Of a stretch of DNA of 64,000 bases, positions 1-7,826 are shown piece after piece; within the stretch, counting starts at the first letter, position 1, and the number at the start of each line of letters is the position of its first letter. Under the pieces are notes generated by a model. That model was not told the origin of the DNA, made no database searches, and saw only the letters and a list, made by a program, of their open reading frames with translations. The position numbers were made by a program, and so were the translations under genes. Source of the stretch: Brachyspira suanatina (GTDB lineage: Bacteria; Spirochaetota; Brachyspiria; Brachyspirales; Brachyspiraceae). The stretch lies in the NCBI RefSeq assembly GCF_001049755.1, contig NZ_CVLB01000001.1, positions 2,126,995 to 2,190,994 of the forward strand, written 5' to 3'.

Positions 1-600
1 GTTAAATTTAAAGTAAATCTTATTGATATAAATTCATTAAAAACAGTACAATCATTTACTGATACTGGAGCTTACACATTACCTAATAATAGCCCCGTAT
101 ATTCATCAGAAGATGCTCTTTTTACAGAAACAGCATTGGGAGCAGCGTCTGCAGTAGCATTAAATAAGATTGCTAATAATATAACAAAATATTTAGGAAA
201 TCCTCCTATAACAGGAATAATAACTAGAATAGAAGATAATAAATTATATATAAATATTGGTAAAAATAATAATATTAAAAAAGGAGATGAATTTAACATA
301 TACAGAGTAGATAAAGTTCTAAAACTTCCAGAAAATGCAACAACAAATAATATAAGTAATATCCCTAAGATACCTGTTGAAAATAATGAAAATACCAAAG
401 GATATGTATCTGTAAGAAGTAATCAGAAAGGAGATGTATGGTATACAAGCGAAATGCTCTATAAATATAGATTTTATAAAAATGAAGAAACACTAATAAC
501 ATCAGCTAAAGTTATAGAAATTTATGATTATTATGCTGTATTAGAAAATAACTCTAATGTAAAAATAGAACCAATGATGATAGTAAAAATAAGAAATTAG
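1..600 (+). CDS. C-terminal part of a CsgG/FlgT-like envelope protein (partial)
   Basis: The reading frame is open from the first base of the window to the TAG at 598-600, so the gene starts outside. A TTG at 136 is inside the frame and is not a credible start. The visible part of about 199 residues has an alanine-rich helix (ALGAASAVALNKIANNI) followed by a small beta domain with the pattern ITGIITRIEDNKLYINIG...IKKGDEFNIYRV. That pattern resembles the C-terminal domain of FlgT and the CsgG-associated domains, which are found in periplasmic or outer-membrane lipoproteins. The family call is inference from this pattern. The next gene starts 11 bases downstream, so the two are probably co-transcribed. 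Confidence 0.8.
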   Translation, partial: VKFKVNLIDINSLKTVQSFTDTGAYTLPNNSPVYSSEDALFTETALGAASAVALNKIANNITKYLGNPPITGIITRIEDNKLYINIGKNNNIKKGDEFNIYRVDKVLKLPENATTNNISNIPKIPVENNENTKGYVSVRSNQKGDVWYTSEMLYKYRFYKNEETLITSAKVIEIYDYYAVLENNSNVKIEPMMIVKIRN

Positions 601-611
601 GAGAATTACTG

Positions 612-1595
612 ATGATATCTAAGCAAAACGTTTTATACAATGAAATTGAAAAAGATGATTATTACATATATATAAATCAAAAAACAAATAAAGGTATATT
701 TACACCATATTATAAAGGAAGCTGTAATAGTTTTTTATATGACTTCAAATTAGATATATGCAGAACATTTCATAAAAATGCAAGATCATACTCTATAATT
801 GATATGTCATTGGATGGAACTAAAATTATGACCATTTCTGTTACAGGCAATGATTCTCAAAATAATGTATTTAAAATAATAGAAATAGGAACAAATAAAG
901 TATTATTAGAGATAAATAATCTTTATGTATATGAGGCATTTTTCACAGGAAATCCAAGATATATATTAATTAGAGCAAGAGAAGTAAATATAATGAAAAT
1001 ATTTGTGTATGATGTACAAACTAAAAAAACTATGCATACTTTAAAAGAAAATATACACATCGGAAGTGGATGCTTTGATGAAAATAGAATTATATTTACA
1101 TATCCTTCTATAACAGAAAATAAAGTTATAAATTATCTAAATTTTAATACTTTAACTGAAAATAAAGAGTTAATAGGATATTCTGACATTAGAGTTTCTA
1201 AAATTTTCTATACTGCTAATAAAGAATTACTTTTGGTAGATAATGATGAATCAGTTTCATTATACAGCAACAAAAAAATAATTTGGAAAATTCAATTTCT
1301 TTCATTCCTTAATCATTATATAGGAGGATTCTTTTATCTAAAAGAAGATAATAAAGTATATTTAGATACTCCTGCTATAATACAGGAAAAAATGTCTAAC
1401 AATCAAGTTGATGCTATGGTTCTTTACAGAATAGATGCTTATTCTGGTAATATAGAAAGTATACAATTACCAGCTAAGATAAAATATAAGAAATTTACAC
1501 ATATGTTTGATTATAAATTAATAGATACTGCCGGAAATATATTTGATTTAAGAGATAGAACTGCATATTCATTCCCTTTAAACATACATAGGTAG
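612..1595 (+). CDS. Unknown protein, probable beta-propeller fold
   Basis: A 327-residue protein of no family I recognise. ATG at 612 follows an AGGAGA ribosome site that overlaps the end of the previous gene, so the two probably form one transcript. There is no signal peptide or membrane segment. The sequence is made of repeated short beta-strand stretches with alternating hydrophobic residues and Asp/Asn-rich turns (for example SLDGTKIMTISVTGND, VYDVQTKK, YRIDAYSGNIESI), as in WD40-like or PQQ-like propellers without clear WD signatures. Its role may be tied to the CsgG/FlgT-like partner upstream. The function is not assignable. Confidence 0.75.
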   Translation: MISKQNVLYNEIEKDDYYIYINQKTNKGIFTPYYKGSCNSFLYDFKLDICRTFHKNARSYSIIDMSLDGTKIMTISVTGNDSQNNVFKIIEIGTNKVLLEINNLYVYEAFFTGNPRYILIRAREVNIMKIFVYDVQTKKTMHTLKENIHIGSGCFDENRIIFTYPSITENKVINYLNFNTLTENKELIGYSDIRVSKIFYTANKELLLVDNDESVSLYSNKKIIWKIQFLSFLNHYIGGFFYLKEDNKVYLDTPAIIQEKMSNNQVDAMVLYRIDAYSGNIESIQLPAKIKYKKFTHMFDYKLIDTAGNIFDLRDRTAYSFPLNIHR

Positions 1596-1605
1596 TATAA
1601 TGCTA

Positions 1606-1633
1606 TTGATTTTTAAAGAAAAATTTATATAAT
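1606..1633 (+). promoter_or_regulatory. Promoter of msrB, predicts a leaderless mRNA
   Basis: TTGATT at 1606-1611, a 16-base spacer and a perfect TATAAT at 1628-1633. The expected transcription start is 1640-1641, which is the A of the msrB ATG. No Shine-Dalgarno sequence precedes that ATG. Confidence 0.6.
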
Positions 1634-1640
1634 AGTAATT

Positions 1641-2120
1641 ATGTTAAGAAATATATTAATACTAATTTCAATCTTGATAATCGTTATATCATGTGATGAA
1701 GCAGATAATAAAGAAGTATGTAATGTCTGTAATGAAACTAAAACTCTTTCAGCAAAAGAATATCATGTATTAATTAATAAAGGTACAGAAATTCCTTTCT
1801 CAGGAGATCTTTTAAATATAAAAGAAGATGGAATATATACATGCAAAATCTGCGATACTCCATTATTTCATTCTGAGGCAAAATTTAATTCAGGAACAGG
1901 ATGGCCTAGTTTTGATGATGCTATAAAAGAAAATATCAAATTAGTACCTGACGGCGACAGAATTGAAGTTGTATGTGCTAAATGCGGCGGACATATGGGA
2001 CATGTATTCTATGGAGAAGGTTTTACAGAAAAAGAGACTAGATACTGCATTAATTCTGTTTCTTTAAATTTCGTTAATAAATTCACTAATGAAAATAATA
2101 ATGAAAATTCTGAAAAATAA
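1641..2120 (+). CDS. msrB: Peptide-methionine (R)-S-oxide reductase, lipoprotein form
   Basis: MsrB reduces methionine-R-sulfoxide in oxidised proteins. The 159-residue product starts with a lipoprotein signal ending in the lipobox VISC (Cys18), so it should be anchored outside the cytoplasm. The zinc-binding pairs are CKIC (Cys68/71) and CAKC (Cys112/115). The family motifs GTGWPSF (residues 85-91) and GGHMGHVF are intact, and the catalytic cysteine is in RYCINS (Cys136). An additional CNVC pair at 27/30, just after the lipid anchor, could be the resolving or electron-relay cysteines; this is inference. msrA follows 59 bases downstream, also as a lipoprotein. Confidence 0.95.
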   Translation: MLRNILILISILIIVISCDEADNKEVCNVCNETKTLSAKEYHVLINKGTEIPFSGDLLNIKEDGIYTCKICDTPLFHSEAKFNSGTGWPSFDDAIKENIKLVPDGDRIEVVCAKCGGHMGHVFYGEGFTEKETRYCINSVSLNFVNKFTNENNNENSEK

Positions 2121-2179
2121 ATAATATTTCAAGATAATAAAGAACAGCAAATCTAAAATTACGGAGTTTAATATATACT

Positions 2180-2788
2180 ATGATAAAAAAAATAATAATA
2201 ACAATCTTATCTTTATTATCAATTATTTCATGCTCTGAAAAACTTAACAGTCAAAATATTAATGATAAAGGTAACAATATGAACAATAGTACAGCTATGC
2301 CTGAAAATGTAAAATATGCATATTTTTCTTCCGGATGTTTCTGGGGTACAGAATACTGGTTTGAAAAATCAAAAGGGGTTCTTTCAGTTGTAAGCGGATA
2401 TGCAGGAGGACATAAAGTAAATCCTACATATCAGGAAGTATGCACAGGACTTACAGGACATTTAGAAACTGTAAGAGTTGCTTATGATCCTGAAAAAACT
2501 ACGTATGAAGAATTGGTTAAACTTTTCTTTGAAACTCATGATTTTACTCAAAAAAATGGACAAGGCCCTGATATAGGATCTCAATATTTATCTGCAATTT
2601 TCTATCAGAATGATGAAGAAAAAGAAACAGCAGAAAAATATGTTGCTATGTTAAGAGAAAAAAAATATGATGTTGCTACAACTATAAGGCCGTATAAAAA
2701 CTTTTATGAGGCAGAAGATTATCATCAGAATTATTACGCTAGAAAAGGTTCTATGCCTTACTGCCACTTTTATACAAAAATATTTTAA
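2180..2788 (+). CDS. msrA: Peptide-methionine (S)-S-oxide reductase, lipoprotein form
   Basis: MsrA reduces methionine-S-sulfoxide and complements the stereospecificity of MsrB next door. The 202-residue protein has a lipobox IISC (Cys18), a low-complexity Asn-rich linker, and then the MsrA domain with the catalytic GCFWGTEYWF (Cys53), the GVLSVVSGYAGG strand, GHLETVRVAYDP, and the FTQKNGQGPDIGSQYLSAIF core. The C-terminal region keeps the YHQNYYARK segment. The lipid anchor suggests repair of periplasmic or surface proteins. A terminator follows 23 bases after the stop, so msrB-msrA is probably a two-gene unit. Confidence 0.95.
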   Translation: MIKKIIITILSLLSIISCSEKLNSQNINDKGNNMNNSTAMPENVKYAYFSSGCFWGTEYWFEKSKGVLSVVSGYAGGHKVNPTYQEVCTGLTGHLETVRVAYDPEKTTYEELVKLFFETHDFTQKNGQGPDIGSQYLSAIFYQNDEEKETAEKYVAMLREKKYDVATTIRPYKNFYEAEDYHQNYYARKGSMPYCHFYTKIF

Positions 2789-2811
2789 GAAAGTTTAATT
2801 ATAAAAAAATA

Positions 2812-2850
2812 AAATAGGCTTTAAATTTTAATATTTAAAGCCTATTTTTT
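2812..2850. terminator. Bidirectional rho-independent terminator
   Basis: Perfect 15-bp stem (2812-2826 with 2833-2847) around a 6-base loop, A-rich on the left and T-rich on the right. It lies between the convergent msrA and phosphoesterase genes and can serve both. Confidence 0.9.
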
Positions 2851-2859
2851 ATTATTTTA

Positions 2860-3756
2860 TTATTTACTGCTTTTTAAAGTTATTATAACAACTTCAGGAT
2901 AAGCAAATAATCTAAAAGGCATAAGCACAGCCCCTATTCCTGAAGTAACATAAACCTTCATATTGGCATAATTCATAAGTCCGTAAACAGCAGGAAAAAG
3001 AGGATATTCTCTATTTTTATTTATTCCTTCCCATACCCACATAGGAAGAAAACTTATCTGAAGGCCATGTGTATGTCCTGAGAAAAAGAAATCTATAAAC
3101 TTCATATATCCTCCGTCTTTTGCTCTTTTCAAAGGTATATTAGGTTCATGAGATAATAGTATATGGAAATCTTCGGCTTTAACATTACTAGTAGCGATAT
3201 CAAATTTAACATCATCAGTTAAAAAATCTCCTACTCCTCCAATAGATATATATTCTCCGCTTTCATTTGTTATAAACAAAATATCATTATCAATTACTTT
3301 AAATCCATTAGAGTATAAAGCATTAGAAACATCTTCAGTGCTTTCCCAATTATCATGATTTCCTAAAACTGCATATTTTCCATATTTAGCTTCTAAACCT
3401 TTTATACCATTATTGAATTTCTCAGTATTCTTTTTATCATAATGACTGAATTTATGAGGGGCACTATAAATATAATCGCCTGCAAATAATATCATATCAG
3501 GTTTTTCATTCATTATTAAGTCAGACATTCTTCTTACATGACTTTCAGGTATATAAAGCCCAGCATGCATATCTGCAGCCAAAGCCAATTTCATATTATC
3601 AAAACTTTTAGGCAAATCTTCAAACTCTACAGTAATATATCTAACCCTCATAGAATGAGCTGTTTTATACATATATAGATGCATTATAAATAAAAATATA
3701 ATCACTACTAAAAATATTATTTTATTTCTTTTTGATACTTTCTTTAAAAAATTCAT
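2860..3756 (-). CDS. Membrane-anchored metallophosphoesterase (YaeI/YkuE type)
   Basis: A 298-residue calcineurin-like phosphoesterase with one N-terminal membrane segment (about residues 12-30, IIFLVVIIFLFIMHLYMY). The metal-binding motifs appear in family order: LAADMHAG (DxH), FAGDYIYS (GDxx), VLGNHDNW (GNHD), LLSHEP and FSGHTHGLQ (GHxH). The anchored form resembles YaeI and YkuE, which act on lipid-linked phosphates, but the substrate here is unknown. The gene lies 16 bases after the permease gene on the same strand, so the two probably share a transcript. Confidence 0.88.
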   Translation of the reverse strand: MNFLKKVSKRNKIIFLVVIIFLFIMHLYMYKTAHSMRVRYITVEFEDLPKSFDNMKLALAADMHAGLYIPESHVRRMSDLIMNEKPDMILFAGDYIYSAPHKFSHYDKKNTEKFNNGIKGLEAKYGKYAVLGNHDNWESTEDVSNALYSNGFKVIDNDILFITNESGEYISIGGVGDFLTDDVKFDIATSNVKAEDFHILLSHEPNIPLKRAKDGGYMKFIDFFFSGHTHGLQISFLPMWVWEGINKNREYPLFPAVYGLMNYANMKVYVTSGIGAVLMPFRLFAYPEVVIITLKSSK

Positions 3757-3772
3757 TTTTAATCCTTAACCT

Positions 3773-5851
3773 CTATATATAATTGTAATTAGATATTAAA
3801 AGCGATAGTACAAATGATAATAATACTATACATAAACTAAATAACACCAATTTAATACTAAATATCATAAATATAGATATTATTACAATAGATAATATTA
3901 AAGAAATAATAAAAGATAAACCATATAAACCATTTAATAATAAACTTTTATTCCAAGCATTTATATACTTCGATAATCTTCTGTGAAAAAGAGATAATAC
4001 AGATGAAGATAACAAAGAAAGCGAAAAAGATAAAACTATTATAAGTAAAATAGTAATATTTTTAATTGAGCTGGAATTTATAATATAATATGCTTTTTCA
4101 GCAGAAACAATTTTCAAATCATTATTATTTATTATTTCACTTTTATTTAAAAGCGAATATATATCATCATTGCTAGAAAAAACTATTATACTTTCATTAT
4201 AAGGAGATTTATCACCTTCTTTAAGATATATAAAACTATTCATAGCAGTTACATCGCCTATAATATCATAATTTTTATCTTTCAAATCGTATATACCGCT
4301 TACATAAAAATATCCTGTTTCAAGCCATCCTCTTGATGCTTTTGCTATAAGTGATAAAGCATCTCCTATTTTCAAATTTAAGTAATTGGCTAAATCCTTA
4401 CCTATTATAATTTCTCTTTTAGGACTTTCAAACATCTCACCTTCTACGATGATATTTGATACGCTCATTCCATTTTCTAATATATTTTTATCATAAGCAT
4501 AAACTCTTGAATATATGCTTCCTGTTCTTATAACAACTCCAACAGGAAAAGTTAATACTGTCTCTATATCAGCATACTCATCATAAGAAGTAATTTCTTT
4601 AAATAATAAATTAGTTATACTATTATTTGTAGATAAATCTATAGAACCATTGAATAAAAATGTATTTCTTGAAGTGTTATTCTTTACTATTCTAAAAATT
4701 TTTTCATGTGATTCTTTATTAATATTTTCTTTTGATTTATTTGCAAATGTAAAAAATGATATATACAATACCAAAAATACTATTATATAAGTACATACCA
4801 GTCCAAATATAATTAATATATTCTTACTTTTTTTATACTCCTCATCCTGTAAAAATACTTTCTCCCAAACCTGATATTTAACATTGGCTATAATAACTGA
4901 TAATATATTTATAATAAAAAGTAATGGATATATATAATCAAATTCTAATTTGCCCTTATACAATAATATAAAGAAATATATAATGAAAGATATAGCAAAT
5001 CCAGAAGCACTATATAATAATTTTGATTTTAATAATTCTCTATAGCTGTAAATAGTGTATGAATTAATAAATATAAATATAGAAAGTAAAACAAATAAAT
5101 ATATTAATATTATATATATTTTATATTTAGAATCATTTTCATTAACCTTATAATCATCTCCCAAAATATCTTTTTTAGTATAAGCAGCAAAGCCATTTCC
5201 AAAAATTTGATTTATATCATTATCATAATCAAACAATTTATCGTCGCTTATATTCTGCTTCACATATATTTCAGTAGCAGCATTTTCCAAACCTACAAAA
5301 TTATTTAAATTATTTATATCTATTAAAGCATAATTATAATTTATATTATCAGACACTTCTATTATAGTGTATTCTTCAGCATTATAATGTCCTGTTTTTG
5401 TAATAAGTTTTAATATTATAGTATCATTAGTATTAACATCCAATACAGAAGCTATTGACTTACTTATAATTATTGAATTATCAGGATTAAAATTTTCTAA
5501 TGCATTATTATTTAAAATACCAAAAACTTCATCATCATTTTTTATATCAATACCATTTATGACAATTTCTTCCTCGCCCAAATGAGATATTAAACTAGCT
5601 CTGTATTTCAGTCTTGAAGCTATAGGAACTGATTTAAATATTTCTCTTAATTTCTGCTCTTTATTAGGATAATCTAATATATAATAATCATCTAATATAT
5701 AATCTCTTGATTCTTTATAAGTACTATTCATTATATTGATATTGCTTAAAGAAGTATCAGAATCATTTTTACTTAAATAATTCACAGAAAATAATGCAGT
5801 AAATGTAATTACTATAGATATTAAACAAATAAGTATATTAATTTTTTTCAT
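3773..5851 (-). CDS. FtsX/MacB-like permease protein without a linked ATPase
   Basis: A protein of about 692 residues with the layout of the larger FtsX-like (type VII ABC) permeases: one N-terminal helix, a periplasmic domain of about 210 residues, four helices (TM2-5), a second periplasmic domain of about 230 residues, and three C-terminal helices. The second periplasmic domain contains VGVVIRTGSIYSRVYAYD and IIIGKDLANYLNLKIGDALSL, typical of MacB-PCD domains. I chose the ATG at 5851, preceded by GGGAT, over an upstream in-frame TTG at 5866. No ABC ATPase gene is adjacent. A shortened paralogue lies at 17816-18664. It is probably involved in lipoprotein or peptide export or cell-wall control; this is inference. 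Confidence 0.75.
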   Translation of the reverse strand: MKKINILICLISIVITFTALFSVNYLSKNDSDTSLSNINIMNSTYKESRDYILDDYYILDYPNKEQKLREIFKSVPIASRLKYRASLISHLGEEEIVINGIDIKNDDEVFGILNNNALENFNPDNSIIISKSIASVLDVNTNDTIILKLITKTGHYNAEEYTIIEVSDNINYNYALIDINNLNNFVGLENAATEIYVKQNISDDKLFDYDNDINQIFGNGFAAYTKKDILGDDYKVNENDSKYKIYIILIYLFVLLSIFIFINSYTIYSYRELLKSKLLYSASGFAISFIIYFFILLYKGKLEFDYIYPLLFIINILSVIIANVKYQVWEKVFLQDEEYKKSKNILIIFGLVCTYIIVFLVLYISFFTFANKSKENINKESHEKIFRIVKNNTSRNTFLFNGSIDLSTNNSITNLLFKEITSYDEYADIETVLTFPVGVVIRTGSIYSRVYAYDKNILENGMSVSNIIVEGEMFESPKREIIIGKDLANYLNLKIGDALSLIAKASRGWLETGYFYVSGIYDLKDKNYDIIGDVTAMNSFIYLKEGDKSPYNESIIVFSSNDDIYSLLNKSEIINNNDLKIVSAEKAYYIINSSSIKNITILLIIVLSFSLSLLSSSVLSLFHRRLSKYINAWNKSLLLNGLYGLSFIISLILSIVIISIFMIFSIKLVLFSLCIVLLSFVLSLLISNYNYI

Positions 5852-5985
5852 AAATATCCCAAACAAAAAATAATCATAATATAAAAAGAGATTATATCTT
5901 AATAGCCATTTTTGTAAATAGTAAATATTATTTTTTGATAAGTAATTATATATTTAATGATAAACAATATATTAAAAAAATAAAA

Positions 5986-6025
5986 ATGCTGACATATAAA
6001 AAATTATACGCCAGCATCATATAAT
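5986..6025 (-). terminator. Terminator of the NlpE-like lipoprotein gene
   Basis: On the minus strand ATGCTG pairs with CAGCAT across a loop of about 20 bases, followed by TTTTTATTTTTTT. It lies just after the stop of the gene ending at 6040. Confidence 0.65.
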
Positions 6026-6039
6026 CTAATTAAACTTTA

Positions 6040-6468
6040 TTATTCTTGGAATAAAGGAGTTGTTTTATTAGTATCAAAACCTATAACTTTTGTAACTATT
6101 AAAAACATATTTGTAGTGCCTTCTTCCATACCAGGTCTTTCTTCTAAATAACCTTCAACTTTAAGATTAACTTTAGTAGGTTCAGCAAAATTAAATCCTG
6201 TATATTCTCTCTCTAAATTAAGATACTCGCCTTCCATAGCTACAGGATAAGTTTTCATTTCTGTGTAATTGCTGAAATTAGCAGAATCAGCATAATAAAC
6301 GAAATCGCCTTCAAAAGTTTGAGTATTTGAAATTAATTGAGTTTCTTCTGCTGCATTATTATTAGCAGATGCATCTGTGCCTACAGCTACATTTTGAGTG
6401 CTTTCTGTTTTATTAGAACAAGAAATTGCAAGCACAAAAATGATAAATAGTAAATAGATTCTTTTCAT
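6040..6468 (-). CDS. Lipoprotein with NlpE C-terminal-like OB domain
   Basis: A 142-residue lipoprotein. I chose the ATG at 6468, which has a GAGGG ribosome site 5 bases upstream, over an upstream ATG at 6510. The signal MKRIYLLFIIFVLAISC ends at the lipidated Cys17, followed by an Asn/Thr/Ala-rich linker. The mature domain reads DFVYYADSANFS, YPVAMEGEYLNLEREY and VEGYLEERPGMEEG. This matches the pattern of the OB-fold C-terminal domain of the copper-stress and adhesion-sensing lipoprotein NlpE, as I recall it (YxADAATF, YPVAMEGDxxxLERAY, VEGxxxxRPxMEG). The NlpE N-terminal barrel is absent. The family call is moderate; the lipoprotein call is firm. Confidence 0.7.
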   Translation of the reverse strand: MKRIYLLFIIFVLAISCSNKTESTQNVAVGTDASANNNAAEETQLISNTQTFEGDFVYYADSANFSNYTEMKTYPVAMEGEYLNLEREYTGFNFAEPTKVNLKVEGYLEERPGMEEGTTNMFLIVTKVIGFDTNKTTPLFQE

Positions 6469-6609
6469 TTTTACCCTCTTTATTATATTATTTTGTTTTA
6501 TGTAAAACAAAATAGTATGAAATTAGTAATAAATTTTTCATATTTTTTTTATGAATGTTTTTATTTAAATAACTGTTATTATAAATGATAATTTAATAAT
6601 TAATTATTA

Positions 6610-7545
6610 CTACCAAATTAACATTTTATTTAAAGGATGTGTATTTGGTTCTTCTTCATATATTTTTATATCTTTTGAAAATTTTATTTTATATTCTTCT
6701 AATTTATAATTATCAAAATTAGCTATATTATTATATAATATATAACCATGTTTGGATTTTTTTATGACTTTATCTGTATAAATATCTTGTATTTCTTTTG
6801 TGAGTTCACTAAAAGCATAATTTGAAATAAAAATATCATACTCATAATCATTATCATCCAATTTATCTAAAGTTAAAAAATTCAATTTAGACATATCAAT
6901 ATCATCAAATTTACTAATATATTTCTTTGATAATTCCAAAGCACAATCTAAATCAATATATGTATAACTTTCGATATTTTTGAAATAAGACATTATTATC
7001 CTCGATTGACCACCATATCCAATTCCTATTTCACATATTCTCAAACCATTCAAATTTTGAAAATAGATAATTAAATCTGATAATATTTTTATATATCTTA
7101 AAGTTGTAGGGGCTATTTTACCAATTTCTCTAAATTCTTTAATATCTGCACCTCCATATAAATCATTTCTTTTAAAATCTTCAAAATTCTCTTTTTCAAA
7201 AGATTTTCTTTTTAATATAATATCTAAACATAAATTAGCTATTTCATAGTTAACATGTTCAAGTACAGTAATATAATATTTATTTTTTCTAAAAGTATCA
7301 AAATAATTATCATTGTATGCTGCTAACATACAAATATTTTTATATCCAAAATTTGAATCTGTTATACTAGTGATATCTTTTGAATTTGTATACGTTAATA
7401 TGTTATCTATATTGCTTACTTTATCATATAAATAATTAAGATTTTCAAAATGATCATAAAGTAAATTCCTTATAGAATTTCTTAATTTTTTAAAAGGTAT
7501 CCACCAAACTATATTATCAATATCTTTTCTTAATTTTTCAGTCAT
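6610..7545 (-). CDS. Putative sugar O-methyltransferase
   Basis: A 311-residue protein. From about residue 135 it carries a class I SAM-methyltransferase fold: YGGADIKEFREIGKIAPTTL, the glycine-rich motif I (ICEIGIGYGGQSRI), an acidic strand (YTYIDLD) and FISNYAFSELTKEIQDIY. This arrangement matches the family annotated as putative sugar O-methyltransferase in surface-polysaccharide loci. The first 130 residues are a helical region with no recognised domain. A good ribosome site (GGAGG) precedes ATG 7545. No other glycan genes are adjacent. A long CTTGT repeat lies about 100 bases upstream of the start and may influence expression. Confidence 0.8.
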   Translation of the reverse strand: MTEKLRKDIDNIVWWIPFKKLRNSIRNLLYDHFENLNYLYDKVSNIDNILTYTNSKDITSITDSNFGYKNICMLAAYNDNYFDTFRKNKYYITVLEHVNYEIANLCLDIILKRKSFEKENFEDFKRNDLYGGADIKEFREIGKIAPTTLRYIKILSDLIIYFQNLNGLRICEIGIGYGGQSRIIMSYFKNIESYTYIDLDCALELSKKYISKFDDIDMSKLNFLTLDKLDDNDYEYDIFISNYAFSELTKEIQDIYTDKVIKKSKHGYILYNNIANFDNYKLEEYKIKFSKDIKIYEEEPNTHPLNKMLIW

Positions 7546-7574
7546 TAATTGCCTCCAAAATATTTAAAACACAA

Positions 7575-7617
7575 ATAGCCGATATTTACAATTATCAAAA
7601 TTGCAAACATCGGCTAT
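7575..7617 (-). terminator. Long hairpin between lysS and the methyltransferase gene
   Basis: ATAGCCGATATTTACAATT pairs with its near-perfect inverted copy (two G-U type mismatches) around a 5-base loop. On the minus strand it follows lysS and precedes the methyltransferase ribosome site by about 15 bases, with a moderately T-rich tail. It may terminate lysS transcripts or act as a 5-prime UTR structure of the methyltransferase mRNA. Confidence 0.55.
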
Positions 7618-7641
7618 AATTTTCAATATATAATATATTAG

Positions 7642-7734
7642 TTGTCTTGTCTTGTCTTGTCTTGTCTTGTCTTGTCTTGTCTTGTCTTGTCTTGTCTTGT
7701 CTTGTCTTGTCTTGTCTTGTCTTGTCTTGTCTTG
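7642..7734. repeat. Pentanucleotide microsatellite (CTTGT), 18.6 copies
   Basis: 93 bases of perfect tandem CTTGT: 17 full units from 7646 to 7730 plus TTGT at the left and CTTG at the right. It is not part of a credible reading frame. On the minus strand (the direction of both neighbouring genes) the unit reads ACAAG. It sits 92 bases after the lysS stop and 97 bases before the methyltransferase start. Perfect tracts of this length are prone to slipped-strand length change. Confidence 0.98.
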
Positions 7735-7826
7735 ATATTATTTAACATTTTTAAATCCAAAAGTTGGTTAATAGTAACATATTATAATAATAAATACAAG
7801 AGTTACTAATACCATAGTATTTACAA

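Noticed and set aside
72-398. 108-residue minus-strand open frame
   Set aside because: Antisense of the CsgG/FlgT-like gene; no ribosome site and no family likeness.
7642-7734. CTTGT tract as a CRISPR array or coding repeat
   Set aside because: Units are 5 bases with no spacers, and no reading frame with a plausible start runs through the tract.
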